Shown: positions 22,899-34,250, numbered from the stretch's first letter. The stretch: 64,000 bases of DNA from Macrothele yani (GCA_039090855.1 CM077002.1:87486194-87550193); one strand, 5' to 3'. Program-made: numbers and translations. Notes: generated by a model not told the origin, from the letters alone.

Positions 22899-24009
22899 AT
22901 ATATGAAAATAACATTTTTATGTTTAATAACAAGGTGTACAAACAAAATTACTGTGGACCTATGAGGTCACCATTGTCATCTTTATTTGCTGAAATTATA
23001 ATGAGTGACATAGAGGCAAAAATAATAAGTAAACTAGAAGATCCACCACTGATATACAGCAGGTATGTTGATGACGTTTTTCTGTTGTCCAGGCTAAAAA
23101 ATGATGAACTTGAAGACTTGACAAAAAAGTATAATGATATTTATCAGTCTATTGAATTGACAGTAGAACAGGAACATAACAATACATTGGCATTTTTGAA
23201 TATCATGATAATCAAAACAAATGATAATATGCAATACAGAGTGCATAGAAAATCATCATATATTCCTGTATTAATATACCTTTTCAGTCATCGCACCCAT
23301 TAACACACAAAAGAAATAGTGTTAAAGCACTAATTAAAAGAAGTGTAACACACTTATCAATGGAACAATATAAAAAAGAAGAAATTGAATATATTGAAAA
23401 AATTGCACATGAGTTTGGTTACCCTAAACAGGTATTAAAGAAATGGATTTATGAAGTAACTCAAGCAAATAAGGCCAAGATTGATAAAAAAAACTATTAA
23501 AATATGTAGGGGCAATCCCATATGTTGAAAGTGTTTCAGCTGATATTAATAAAGTTTGTAACAAATATGACATACAAGTAGGAAATCAGGTACATACTAT
23601 GAAAAATTTAGAAATACAAAATGAAAAAATCAGTCAATTGGATAGAGCAGGAATATATGAAATTCCTATAAACCAATAACCACCTTTGTCATATATAGGC
23701 AGCACCAAGAACAAATTAAAGTATAGATTGAACCAGCATATAAGTAATTGGAATAAAAATGAAGCTAAGACTGCATTAACCCAATACTGTCTGGAAAATC
23801 ACCTATGTCCAAGGTCTGAAGATATTAAAATTATTAAAAGCTGTAAAAACCAAAGGCAGTTGAGAATTGCAGAATCAGTATTAATTGAAAAAAAAAACAG
23901 ATCAAGATTATACAACATTAATGAGCCTAGTAACTTAAATGAACAATGGAAGCCCTTAATAAAAATTGAAGAGCTAAGAGGGGAAAAAAAGAAAAGAGAG
24001 CAGCAATGA
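22899..24009 (+). pseudogene. Pen-3 plus-strand copy continued: RT palm, linker and GIY-YIG
   Basis: It resumes YENNIFMFNNKVYKQNY, then SRYVDDVFLLSRLKNDELED (catalytic YVDD, about 23060), NTLAFLNIMIIKTNDNMQY and HRKSSYIPVL. A frame break follows near 23280. Then KKWIYEVTQANKAKID, a break at 23500 (extra A in a run), DRAGIYEIPINQ with a stop at 23678, SYIGSTKNKLKYRLNQHISN, LTQYCLENHLCPRSEDIKII and RIAESVLIEKKNRSRLYN, ending at 24006. The catalytic residues of both domains are present, but several frame breaks disable it. Confidence 0.85.
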
Positions 24010-24059
24010 CAATAGATGGCGCCAAAGACACAAAGATACAGAGATTGCGACTGAAGCCC

Positions 24060-24619
24060 GAACCTCAATAGCTCTACTCACTTGAGCTGTGGTGAGCAGG
24101 TGAGACACATCTGCCTCCTGATAATGACAGTAGCCTGTTGAAAGCACTAGAGGATTGTGTATGACGGACTGAATGAGGTTGGCACTTGCAGTAGGGTTAG
24201 CACAGAGTTTGAAATGGATAGAGCACTTTTTTAGTCACAGTTGACAAAGGTTTAACTGCCTGGGAATGTAAATAGTGTAATTATGTACATAGTGTTTTTA
24301 ACTGAATGTATGAATGAGTGGTATGGTGTGTATGTTTGTGAGGTTTTTATGGAGATGACGGGCTAAGGTTACGTCTCATATGGCAGAGGGAAACCTGCGT
24401 TTTTTGTACAGTAAATAACAAAAAAAAAAAAAAAAAAAAAAAGGGAAAAAAGGAAAATACGATGTTTCATGCCTGGAAGAATGAATCTCATAGGCAAGTA
24501 GTCTTTCAACCTTTGAAGGCCAACAACATTACATGATGATAATTGACGTGCTTGAAGTGTTAAAGGAGAAAAGTGACCATGATCTTTCGGGTAAGTGATT
24601 GGTTATTTTAATAAAATAT
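24060..24619 (+). repeat. Pen-3 pLTR, direct copy
   Basis: Inverted partner of 16142-16690, with a poly-A tract at about 24420-24441. Its hammerhead core at 24118 reads CTGATAA (G8 changed), so that copy is probably inactive. Confidence 0.8.
24107..24160 (+). ncRNA. Hammerhead-like motif, degenerate, Pen-3 right pLTR
   Basis: CCTC, CTGATAA (24118-24124), GACAG/CTGTT, GAA, AGCACT (palindrome broken), A, GAGG. Compared with 16591-16650, the core G8 and helix III are mutated. Confidence 0.5.
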
Positions 24620-25535
24620 CAATACAGGTTACTGTCGAGACAAAAAAATAATGGACAATTGCCCTTTCTTGACATTCTGCTTTGTAAACATCATGAACGT
24701 ATTAACTACTCAGTATACAGGAAAGACTCTTATGTGCCAGTAATTATACCAAATGATTCAATCCACCCTAAACATTATAAAGAAGCTGCATTTCATTCAT
24801 TTATTAGAAGAGCTGTTTCCCATACGTCAAATAGAAGTTTAGAACAGGCAGAAATGAAATGGATCGTAGAAACAGCCACAGTATTTGGATATGATAAAAG
24901 ATGCATTTGGAAGATGTATAGAAATTATAAAACCAATATTAACAGACCTAAGAGTGAAAATAACGTTGAGAACATCACAAAGTTTTGCGGACGTTTACCT
25001 TACATACCACAGTTAAGCAGCATTTTGAAAAAAGAATGTAATAAAGTGAATATAAAATTTGCCGATATTGTAATCGATAACAACAAATTCCTTACTGCCG
25101 ATTACAGTAATAACACAATTATGCATAGAGCAGGTGTATATATACGGTATACCCACAAAGAATAACAACACCGGTAATATTAATAATATGTACATAGGTA
25201 GTACTAAAAGACGACTAAAAACAAGAATGGAAGAACACAAGAGAAATTGGAAAAAGGGTGAGCAACGAACATCTCTTATTACATATTGCATTAATACTAA
25301 TTCTATTCCCGTGTGGGAAAATGCAAAAATATATACTACGCATAGCACACATAAAAAGATATTGTATTCTGAGTCCGTTGTGATAGAAAAAACCAGAGGA
25401 TTTAATTCCAATGAACAAGCACCACTTGAATTGCTGTTTGCCTGGCGATACATAATAACAAAAGAAAGAGAAACTGAAGAAAAGTATATAAAAACTAACT
25501 TTGTTCAAAATGTCTTATCCAACAACGATTAATAA
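24620..25535 (+). pseudogene. Pen-2 copy B continued: RT end and GIY-YIG domain
   Basis: This is the continuation of 14467-16073 beyond the nested Pen-3. It reads NGQLPFLDILLCKHHERINY, then SVYRKDSYVPVIIPND, the linker, RAGVY (about 25131) and, after the same 1-nt frame break as copy A, MYIGSTKRRLKTRMEEHKRN and SESVVIEKTRGF, ending at 25530. It is nearly identical by eye to copy A (12770-13740), which suggests a recent common source. A frame break near 24645 (gagacaaaaaaat) and the shared GIY break make it inactive. Confidence 0.85.
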
Positions 25536-25695
25536 TGAAATTACAGGAAAAGAACACCAGATGGTGCAACAATAGCAAAAGTTGTAAATCACATGATTAA
25601 CCTACGCACGGATACGGGACCAATGAGCGATGAGTCGACTGGTGACAGGGAGGTAATCAGTACAATAAAAGCATATGGACGTCTCTTACAACCGA

Positions 25696-25735
25696 CCGCT
25701 GAAGATAGGCACAGTGTAGCCTGAAACATGTCTGG
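25696..25735 (+). ncRNA. Hammerhead-ribozyme-like motif, Pen-2 copy B
   Basis: Same layout as at 13847: CCG, core CTGAAGA (25699-25705), helix II AGGC/GCCT (4 bp), GAA, palindrome ACATGT, C, then TGG. The closing strand is CGG in copy A, so helix I is weakened here. Confidence 0.55.
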
Positions 25736-25883
25736 ACGAGCAAGGAGGGGCTTGTTGACTTTTTAAATCTTTTAATCTTGATACTTCATAATAGCTTGGC
25801 ATAGAACAACGAAATGTTTCAACTGCTAAAATTCTGGCTGCGTCAACGTAATCTAGTCTTGACAATGGTCTCAAAATTATTTT

Positions 25884-26247
25884 AACTCATCACCCCCTTC
25901 TTGTAGAATTGTGCAGATGTTTGTGTTGAACTTTGAACATGGAATACCTTTAATGATGTGGTACAACACTGAACAAGAAGCATGATTGATTGCAAGCCAG
26001 AGGGACTGAAACCGGAGTAAGATGAGCGCAATATGTGTTGCTCCATATGCTTCATTGCTGTTTTTTATGTCTCACTGGATATAACCTATGTGAGGTTTCA
26101 ACATTTAAATGTATATATACAGTACATAAAGAAATGTTCTTAAGTTCAACTATAAATATTCCATTATCATTGACGTCAACTTGTCTTTTCGAAACTCATA
26201 TACTACGTGAGTAACAGTATTATAGAGGACTTTGTCGTAATATACAT
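25884..26247 (+). repeat. Pen-2 terminal pLTR (3' end)
   Basis: Third copy of the repeat seen at 14035-14466. It ends at the 13-bp target duplication at 26248. Confidence 0.8.
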
Positions 26248-26260
26248 TATACCCCCTCTG

Positions 26261-27189
26261 CCCCCAAAAAAATTTGGAGAGGGTCAATGGGCTTTTACCC
26301 CCCCCCCTTAAAATCAAAAGTTGCCTAATGTCCTGCTTTAGTAAGATTACATCCAGTTTTCAAACCCAGTTTCAGAGAACACCCCCTCTCCATTAAACAT
26401 TTTGTTTTGGTAGAATTTTAATGATTTGTAACTTTTTCCTGTTTTCTACCACCACAAACACTCCACGTGCTACAAATTCTCCATAGTGATACGGGAATTA
26501 TCGATCTGCTACAGAGTATGGGAAACATCGAATATACTACAGAAATAGAAATCTCAGTGAAATAATGTTATACAACATTTGTGCAAAGCTTATATTCATG
26601 TTTTCAAGATTCTATCATTTGTTAAACATTTTTGGGATTGTTTATTGGATGTATTTATTATAGTGACATTTGTTCAATATAATTTGGGTGTCTATATGCT
26701 GTCTGCAGCCCGAAAATAATTGTTTAAACACAGATAAAAATGTTCCGTAATTTTCTAAATTTAAAATTTTTCTTACCCCAAGATGTGCCCCTTCTGGTTA
26801 TATTCGTATTTTTTTATATTTTTCTTATTATGTTCCTCGTTTTTAATATCCTTGGTATCAGTGAAAAAGAGCGACTTCGTATTTTAAGAATTTTTTTTTT
26901 TTCAGTTTTCTAGTGAAGTACAGTTTTTGCTATTTCTAACAGTCTGTTCTTCAAAACCAATCAGTACAGAAAGCATTTTTCTCCCTCCCACATTTTTAGA
27001 GCTAAATTAAATTGCAAAATCAGTACTTACTCTGCCCATGATGGAATTGGTCATTTCCGTGACCTGTAAAATTATCAACACGGCAGAGTGAAGAATGCTG
27101 TACCAATTTTTTATATTTAATTTTGCTGAAAAACTTGTGTTACACCATTCCTTAATAAAATTTTGCTGTATTAAGGGGCAGAGTAAGAT
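26261..27189. other. AT-rich stretch with C-runs, no gene recognised
   Basis: It contains a short purine/pyrimidine-biased block with a 9-C run (about 26300-26308). No family motif seen. Confidence 0.5.
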
Positions 27190-30096
27190 TTTTAATTTGC
27201 AAGATGAGTAAGGTGATTGAGGAGATGAATAAGTATAGACTGGATAAGCTGTGTGCAAGAGAAACCAAAAATAAGGAAATTGGGGTAGAAGAAGTGAATG
27301 GCACGGTGAGTGGGTGGTCTGGAGTATTGGATAATATGAGAGGACAGGCTGGTGTAGGTGTGATTTTAAGTGAAAAGATGAAGAACAACTTGATTCACTA
27401 TAGTTGCCTAAGTGAGAGAATTCTCTGGATTCGTTTGAAAGTGAAACTTCAGATAATTGTAATTGTTGTAGTGTATACTCCTTGTGACTCGGAACCTTCT
27501 GATAAGAAGAAAGATTTCTGGAATGAGCTAAAAGCTGTTTTGAGCCAGTTTGGTGCTAAAGAAAAAGTTATAATAGCAGGGGATTTCAATGCTAGAGTAG
27601 GTGTGCAGAATGCAATTTCTGACAATGTTCTGGGTAAGTTTAATGATCCTTGTGTGAATAATAACGGTGAAAGATTAATTGAACTCTGCATTGAGAATGC
27701 TTTGTGTGTATCTAATACATTTTTCAACCACAAGTATATCCACACATATACTTGGGAAAATCGTACTCTTGGTCAAAAGAGTATGATAGATTTTGTTGTC
27801 TACGATCAGCGTTTGAAACACTTAGTTGTTGACAATCGTGTGATGAGAGGTGCGGATGTTGGTTCTGATCATTACTTGGTAGTGTCACGAGTGAAATTTA
27901 ATGTTGGTTGGAGGAAAAGGAATAGGAAGAGACCCAGGATAGAAAGAATAAAGGTTGATAGGCTCCTTGAAGATCATCAGCGGTATTCTGACTTACTCAG
28001 AGAACGACTGAAGGATCTGAAGTCTGGTGAGAGGGATGTAGAAAAGAAGTGGGAATGTTTTAAGAACTGTGTTGTCACTGCTGCTAAAGAGGTCTGTGGC
28101 ACCACAATAGTGGGTAACAATAGAGGTGATGCTTGGTGGAATAGGGAGATTGAAGAGGCAGTAAAGAGAAAGAAAGAAGCCTATTTGGGGATGTTGCAAG
28201 GTAGAGTCTCTGTGGATGAATATCGCTGTAAGAAGCGTGAAGCTGCTAAGCTGGTATGCCACAGTAAGGCAAAAGATAGGAAGGAGAAAGTGGAAAGGCA
28301 TGAACTGGCTTTTTGGAAAGATAGGAAGTCCTTCTGGAAGTTCATGAGACTCAGGAAAAATAGGGGAAACAAAGTTGTAAGTTGTGTGAAAAATGAGATT
28401 GGGGAAATGATATGGGAGCCCAATGAGTTAAGTGACAGATGGGCTGAATACTTCTGTAAGTTATTAGATCAGGAAAGCAAAGATAGATTCTGAGACAGAC
28501 GCAGATGATGTCACAATGAGGGATGAAAGCACAGGAGAGATCTCAAGAGAAGAAGTGTGTAAAGCTCTAAAATCTCTTCAGAATGGTAAGGCTCCGGGAG
28601 TTGATGGCATAACTGCAGAGATATTGAAATATGGTGGTGCTCTATAATTGACTGGTTAATTGAAATTTGCCAGTTGTGCTGGGAGTTAGGAATGGTCCCT
28701 CGGGATTGGAAGGATGCTATCATTGTTCCCTTGTATAAGGGAAAAGGTGATCAGACTGAATGCAAGAACTATCGTGGTATTAGCCTACTGAGTGTGCCAG
28801 GGAAAGTGTTTGGTATGGTTGTTATTGAAAAAGTATGGGGTCTTATATCATTGAAAGTGTGGGATGTTCAGAGTGGTTTTATGCCTGGTAAAGGCTGCAC
28901 TAACCAGATTTTTGCATTACGCACGATGATTGAAAAGTATCTGGCTGTTGGGAAGAAAGTTTTTACTGCCTTCATAGATTTAGAGAAAGCTTACGACCGA
29001 GTGAATAGGACACTTTTGTGGAAGGTATTGAATGAATATGGTGTTACTGGGAATCTACTTAATAGTGTAAAAGCCGTGTATGCTGGTAGTAGAGCTTGTG
29101 TACGAGTGAATGGTGTTTTATCAAAATGGTTTTCCATTGGTGCAGGAGTTAGACAAGGTTGTGTAATGTCACCATGCGGCTGTTTAATATATTTATGGAT
29201 GCATGCATGCGCGATGCCAAAATAGATAATAGTGGTTTAGGTCTTGGTGATATCCGTGTGTGCAGATTGCTGTATGCTGATGACACTGTCCTGTTGGCAG
29301 AGAGCAAAAGTGAGTTGCAGAGTATGTTGACTCGGATGCACGAAGTTTGCATGAAATTCAAACTGAGTATAAATAAGGGAAAACCCAAAGTTATGGTGTT
29401 TGAGAGAGGAACGGGTAGCACTGAATGTAATGTAAGTATAAATGGCACTGTGATTGACCAGGTGAGTGAGTTTGTGTATTTAGGAAGCATGTTTGACAGA
29501 GACAACAAGTTGGATGATGAAATCAGTAGGCGAGTGAATTCTGTGTTTTAAAGTGTAATTGTTCCTACTCTGATGTATGGTAGTGAAACCTGGGTACTGC
29601 AGAAGAAACATAGGAGTCGTTTGTGTGCTGGAGAAATGTGTTACTTACGTGGGGTTTGTGGCAAGACACGACATGATTGTGTGAGAAATGAAGATGTATT
29701 GCAGATGTGTGATGTGAAGCAAAATGTTGTTAGCAAGATGGAGACCAATATGCTTCAGTGGTTTGGCCATGTTGACAGAATGAGTGATGAAATGCTTACT
29801 GAGAAAATCTTTTCAGCCCAAGTGGCAGGAAGGAAAGGCAGAGGAAGGCCAAGGAAGACATGGGTGGATCAGATTCAGGAGTGTCTGCATGAGAAAAAGA
29901 TTATGAGTATGAAGTATAAAAGATCTTGTGTATGGCGTGTAATGGATATTAGTGAAGCACGAGTTGTATGTCAAGATCGCTGTAAATGGAGAAGTTTGAT
30001 ACGACAACAATAAGTAAAAATATCTGGTAGTTTGTATTTCTTTTTGGAGCTAACCTCTGAATCTCAGAGAACAGCTTAGTGATATGTATGTATGTA
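27190..30096 (+). mobile_element. LINE-A: RTE-like non-LTR retrotransposon, 5'-truncated
   Basis: It contains endonuclease, RT and a C-terminal domain, described separately. The 3' end stops in a short atgt-type repeat (gatatgtatgtatgt, about 30080-30096), like the microsatellite tails of RTE-type elements. Translation starts inside the normal endonuclease N-terminus, so the 5' end looks truncated. Confidence 0.8.
27204..30013 (+). pseudogene. LINE-A endonuclease / reverse transcriptase, broken
   Basis: AP-type endonuclease from 27204: GWSGV, VVVYTPCD, IIAGDFNARVGV (27570), TYTWENRT, MIDFVVYD and GADVGSDHYLVVSRVKF (27850). This frame is open to 28493. After a stop and frame change come NGKAPGVDGITAEIL, MVPRDWKDAIIVPLYKGKG, CKNYRGISLLSVPGKV, DVQSGFMPGKGCTNQIF, FTAFIDLEKAYDRVNRTLLW (RT palm) and GVRQGCVMSP (29150). 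A frame shift precedes RLFNIFMDACMRDAKI, and then the catalytic CRLLYADDTVLLAES (29270) and VYLGSMFDRDNKLDDEI. After a stop at 29549, PTLMYGSETWVLQKKHRSRL, MLQWFGHVDRM and GRKGRGRPRKTWVDQIQ end at 30013. The catalytic motifs survive but at least four frame breaks exist. It is a different family from LINE-B, C and D. Confidence 0.85.
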
Positions 30097-30596
30097 AAAT
30101 TAATGTTCCAAAAAGTTATTGCATACACACATCCAGGGAAAATGTGACTCTACATGGAATGAAAGAGAGTGACAGAAAGTGAAGTCCCAATTTTGAACTT
30201 TTAATTTCTTTTTGTGAACAAAAGGATGATAAGCAAGAAGTGATTAAGCAATGGGATACCATGCATTTTCAGAGAAACTAAACTTTAAAAAATGAGCTGT
30301 TGAAGATGGCTTGTGACATCACAGTTCCGTTTAAAGTCACAGGTGTCCATTCTCGATATCGTTACTTTTTGCCCCAAGTTGGAAAACAAAATAGCCGCCC
30401 CCTTTCTTGAATCTATAAATAACTCACACCCACTTATTTACTGAGGAAAGGACTGTTTTTCACCATGCACAAGTTGGTAGATTTGAAAATGCATTTGATA
30501 ATAAACAATCTTGAGTGTTTTTATAAATAAAATTTAAAAAAATCATTTTGTAAGATTTGCCAGCCCCAAGGTAAAAAAAAATAATTGTAAATATCA
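30097..30596. other. Spacer between LINE-A and LINE-B
   Basis: No coding or repeat signature recognised. Confidence 0.4.
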
Positions 30597-30611
30597 TCAT
30601 CATCATCATTG

Positions 30612-33436
30612 TCAACCATTATCAATCCACTGCTGGACGAAGGTCTCCCCAAGTTTCCTCCACAACGGTCTGTCTTGTGCCAGTCTCCTCCATGTCACTC
30701 CCGCATATTTACGAATTTCATCCACCCATCTCCCATGTGGTCTTTTTCTGGGTCTTTTCCTGTCCCTTGGAATCCAATCTAAAATTTCGGCTGTCCATCT
30801 ATGGTCTGTCCTTCTGGCAGTATGTCCAGCCCATTGCCATTTCAGGGATTTAACTCTGATCATGATGTCTTCCACTCTCGTCATTTTCGGATCCACGAGT
30901 TCCTCTTCTTATCTCTCCTGGTTATACCAAGCATGCACCTCTCCATGCTTCTTTGAGTTGTCTGCAGCCTTTGTATGTCTCTTTTAGTTAAGGTCCACGT
31001 CTCTGCACCATACGTAAGCACTGGAAGGATGCATTGATCAAACACTTTTCTTTTAAGACATAATGGCATATTGCTCTTGAAAATTATGCTGTTTCTTCCA
31101 AAAGCTCTCCAGGCAAGTTTTGTACGCCGATTAATTTCTTCATCAATGTGACCCTCACTTGATATCTGCTGTCCAAGATAAACATACGTATCTGTTATCT
31201 CCAGTTTTTCTCCATCAATCGATAAATCTTCATTTCTTGTGAAAGCATTGAACATCACTTTTGTCTTCTGAAAGTTCATTTTTAATCCCACTTCTTTACT
31301 CTTGTCAGCAAGTTCCTGGATCATACTCTGCAGCTCTGATGGGGTAGTTGCAAAAATGACTACGTCATCAGCAAAACGAAGGTGGGTTAGATAATCTCCA
31401 TTAATCTTTATCCCTTTGTTTTCCCAGTTCAGTGATTGAAAGACATTTTCCAATATGGAATTAAAGAGCTTCGGAGATATGGTGTCACCTTGTCTCACTC
31501 CCTTTCCAATTTTTATGTGTGTTGCATTTTCAAACAGCCGAATCTTTGCACTTGCATTTTCATAGATGTTATTAATAATATTAATGTATGCATCTTCAAT
31601 ACCGCAGGATTTCAGAGCCGTGGTAACTGCTGATGGTTTCACCGAATCAAAGGCTTTTTCATAATCGATAAAAGCCATGCACAATGGAAGTTCATATTCC
31701 CTCGCTCTTTCAATTAGTTCTCTCAGTACGTGGATATGATCTATTGTGCTGTAGCCACTCCTGAATCCAGCTTGTTCTCTCGGTTGAGCCATGTCCAGTG
31801 TTACCTTCAAGCGGTGTGAAAGAACTTTAGTGAAGATTTTATAAACCACTGATAGGAGGCTGATAGGTCTGTAGTTCCTGAGATCCTCAATGTCACCTTT
31901 TTTATGTAGCAGGATCATTGTAGCATTGTTCCAATCCTCAGGAATCTTCCCTTCATTAAGGCATCGAGTGAAAATTTGGGCGAGTACTGTTTCAATTTCT
32001 CCACTTGCTTCTTGTATGATGTCTATAGTAATTCCATCTTCTCCTGGAGCTTTCCCCCGCTTCATGTTCTTGATTGCATGAGCAACTTCTGCTGGGAGGA
32101 CTGGAAGAACTCTGGTACCTTTCATGATGTCTGGAGTACATGTATCATCCCTTTCATATAGTTTGGAGTAGAAATCTTTCACTCTTGTCAAAATTTCGCC
32201 TCTATTTCTTGTTATAGAACCATCTTCTTTTCTCAGAGCCATAATCTGTTTTCTTCCCTTACTGAGATGTCCCTTTGCTATCTTTAGGCTTTGGTTGTTT
32301 TCAATTGCTTTCCTCACTAGCTCACAGTTGAATTTCCTTACGTCTTCAGTGATACTTTTTCGTGCTGTCTTGCATAGCTCTATATATTCCACTTTGGAAG
32401 TCACATCTTCTTTAGTTGTCCTCATCTCTCTTCTTTTTTGCATCAACATTTTGGTTTTTCCTGATAATTTGTTTACATGCAACTTGTTCTTAGACCCAGC
32501 TAATTTTGTTGCTGTTTCCATAAGAGCTTTGGTTACTTTTCTGTTAACTTCAGAAATATCCACTTCTTCCGATGTTAGGCCTTCTAAAGCAGAGAATCTG
32601 TTCTTCAGTTCCAACTTGAAAGTATTATGGTGTTTTTTAAGGTTGGTTATGTCAATACATTTTGTTTGTCTTATGAGCTTGCCACGTTCCAGTTTAGTGT
32701 TGAGGTGCATCTTACATCTCACCAATCTATGGTCACTACCTGTGTTGAACTTGTTTAGCACACTGCAGTCTTCGATGACGAATTTTTTGTTACACATAAT
32801 AAAATCAATTTCACTTGTCGTCCCAATTGGATGTCTCCATGTCCATTTCCTGTGTGGCTTTTTCTTGAAAAAGGAATTCAAGATGAAAAATCCTTCTGCC
32901 TCTGCAAACTCAACGAGAGTATTTCCACGCTGGTTTCTGTTGCCGTGACCGAATTTACCTACTGAAGTTTCATTCTGTTGCCGGTGCCCTATTTTTGCAT
33001 TGAAATCTCCCATAATTATCTTCAAGTGCTGCTTAACTTTATTATTTAGATGACGAATTTCCTCATAAAATTCTTCAATTTCTTCTTCAGGATGACTTGT
33101 GGTGGGTGCATAAGTTTGAATAATCTGAGCCTGGTATCTTCTCGATAGTTGGATAACGAGTCGTGCAGCTCTGTCAGAGGAACTTTCAACTTCTACCACT
33201 TTATCCTTCAGTTTCTTGTTTATTATAAATCCAACACCACTAGTTCTGCCAGTATCTGTCCCACGATAATAGAAGAGATGTCCACTTTTCAGTTCAATGA
33301 GATCTTCTCCTTTTCTCCTTACCTCACTCAGCCCGACGATGTCCCACTTGATCCTTTGTAGTTCCTCTTCCAATTCAAGAAGCCTTGAATCAGAAGATAG
33401 GGAGCGTCCGTTGTAGGTAGCCAAGGTCAGCATCAA
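30612..33436 (-). CDS. LINE-B endonuclease / reverse transcriptase (one 1-nt frameshift)
   Basis: This protein nicks the target and copies the LINE RNA. The frame from 33436 is open for 851 residues. Endonuclease: LATYNGRSL (residues 4-12), VGLSEVRRKG (Glu near 39), QTYAPTTSHPEEE, IIMGDFNAKIG (about 143), TTSEIDFIMCN and TGSDHRLVRCKM (about 235). RT: GKAPGEDGITIDIIQEA, NYRPISLLSVVYKIFTKVL, EQAGFRSGYSTIDHI, LCMAFIDYEKAFDSV, KGVRQGDTISPKLF, catalytic HLRFADDVVIFATT, GLKMNFQKTKVMF and TYVYLGQQISSEGHI. After WIRK (about 30885) one T is missing from a T-run compared with LINE-C. The last 90 or so residues (MTRVEDIMIRVKSLKWQWAG to VQQWIDNG) therefore lie in another frame, 30896-30612. The usual N-terminal extension is cut off by the 5' inversion. 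It is the best-preserved gene in the window. Confidence 0.9.
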
Positions 33437-33481
33437 ATGGCAGCCTAGTCCGGTCCTCCGGGGATTCTTAGCACCCTCTAA

Positions 33482-33770
33482 AATGTAAGGTCAGGTGATG
33501 CGTAACATCACAGCCTCTCCTTGACAAATGTCAACCCCGCCTTCTCGTGGTGCATCCTGTTCCCACTAAAGGGGCTCTGACGACCGCAAATAGCGGTATA
33601 ACTATACCATCGGGATCAGAGGAAATGCTATCCCACACTCACCAACCCGCTTGGCCAGCGTGGTGAGTTATGGCCAAACACCTCCAAAATGACTCTACAA
33701 CTTAAATCTTGGCCCTCAGTCTCCGGCAGCTGGAATGTACCTGGCCAAGGCAGCGGCCAGTGCGACATTG
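33482..33770 (+). repeat. Inverted 5' leader of LINE-B
   Basis: It matches the leader of LINE-D (50382-50670) in the same orientation, from atgtaaggtcaggtgatgcg to ggccagtgcgacat. It is therefore reversed relative to the LINE-B coding strand. Confidence 0.85.
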
Positions 33771-34248
33771 TAAATATAAATGTATGTATATATTCATCCC
33801 CTATGTGGAATTCCTTTGTTCACACCATTTTCCTGCACATTGGACGAAATCAACACGTTTAAGGCAGTTGCTGTCAGATACAGGCAATTAGTCGCATTAC
33901 AATCGGCTTATTACATAAGTATTTGAAGTGTATTGTACCTACCTTGTGTGGCAATGGGAGTATCTTGAGGGCATGTTAAAGAGTGAAACACAAGCTTGAG
34001 GGTGTGTGCAGGTAGCCCCACGTAGGTGAGTATTATTCGAGAAATCTGATTAAAGGGGCAGGGGAGCTTTTCTGAAGTTTTAAGAGAGAAGAGTCACTTT
34101 GGATGTGGAAGGGACATCAACGAGTTGTTATGTTTTGAGATAGGTCAGGGCATGAAAATTAGAGAGAACGAGATGTTTTTGACAGTGTGGTTAGTTTTGG
34201 TGTCAGAGTATGAAAAAATGGAATCTGTCTAGGGTACATATAGCAGTA
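33771..34248. other. Spacer between LINE-B and Tc1-C
   Basis: No gene or repeat signature recognised. Confidence 0.4.
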
Positions 34249-34250
34249 TA

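Larger units (their letters stand above)
16074..24619. mobile_element. Pen-3: Penelope-like element nested in Pen-2 copy B
   Basis: Flanked by a 13-bp duplication, caatacagattac (16061-16073) and caatacaggttac (24620-24632, 1 mismatch). The same junction is uninterrupted in copy A near 12775. Order: two inverted pLTRs, an inverted 3' half of the coding region (17250-18470), then a plus-strand copy starting mid-gene at 18476, interrupted by element i, then a plus pLTR. The head-to-head join at about 18473 suggests twin priming or template switching on a tandem RNA. Confidence 0.85.
12164..26247 (+). mobile_element. Pen-2: tandem Penelope-like array
   Basis: Order: inverted pLTR (12164-12591), 5'-truncated copy A (12592-14034), pLTR (14035-14466), longer copy B (14467-25883, interrupted by Pen-3), pLTR (25884-26247). 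The whole block is flanked by a 13-bp target duplication, tatacccgctctg at 12151-12163 and tataccccctctg at 26248-26260 (1 mismatch), so it entered as one event. Tandem copies sharing a pLTR, with an inverted pLTR piece at the 5' end, are a known Penelope arrangement. Without Pen-3 it measures about 5.5 kb. Confidence 0.85.
30597..33770 (-). mobile_element. LINE-B: nearly intact RTE-like retrotransposon with inverted 5' end
   Basis: A minus-strand element with a (GAT)n tail at 30597-30611. The coding region is nearly complete. The segment 33482-33770 is the 5' leader of this family, but in plus orientation, opposite to the coding region. Compare LINE-C (45150-45440) and LINE-D (50382-50670), where leader and coding strand agree. 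A 5' inversion of this kind is the known footprint of twin priming during LINE integration. Confidence 0.85.

Noticed and set aside
25013..25508. Similar minus-strand hydrophobic frames
   Set aside because: Antisense shadow of Pen-2 copy B.
26270..26312. C-rich runs as a structured regulatory element
   Set aside because: Too short and irregular; could equally be sequencing or assembly noise.
32295..32948. 217-residue plus-strand frame
   Set aside because: Antisense of the LINE-B endonuclease; no family motif.
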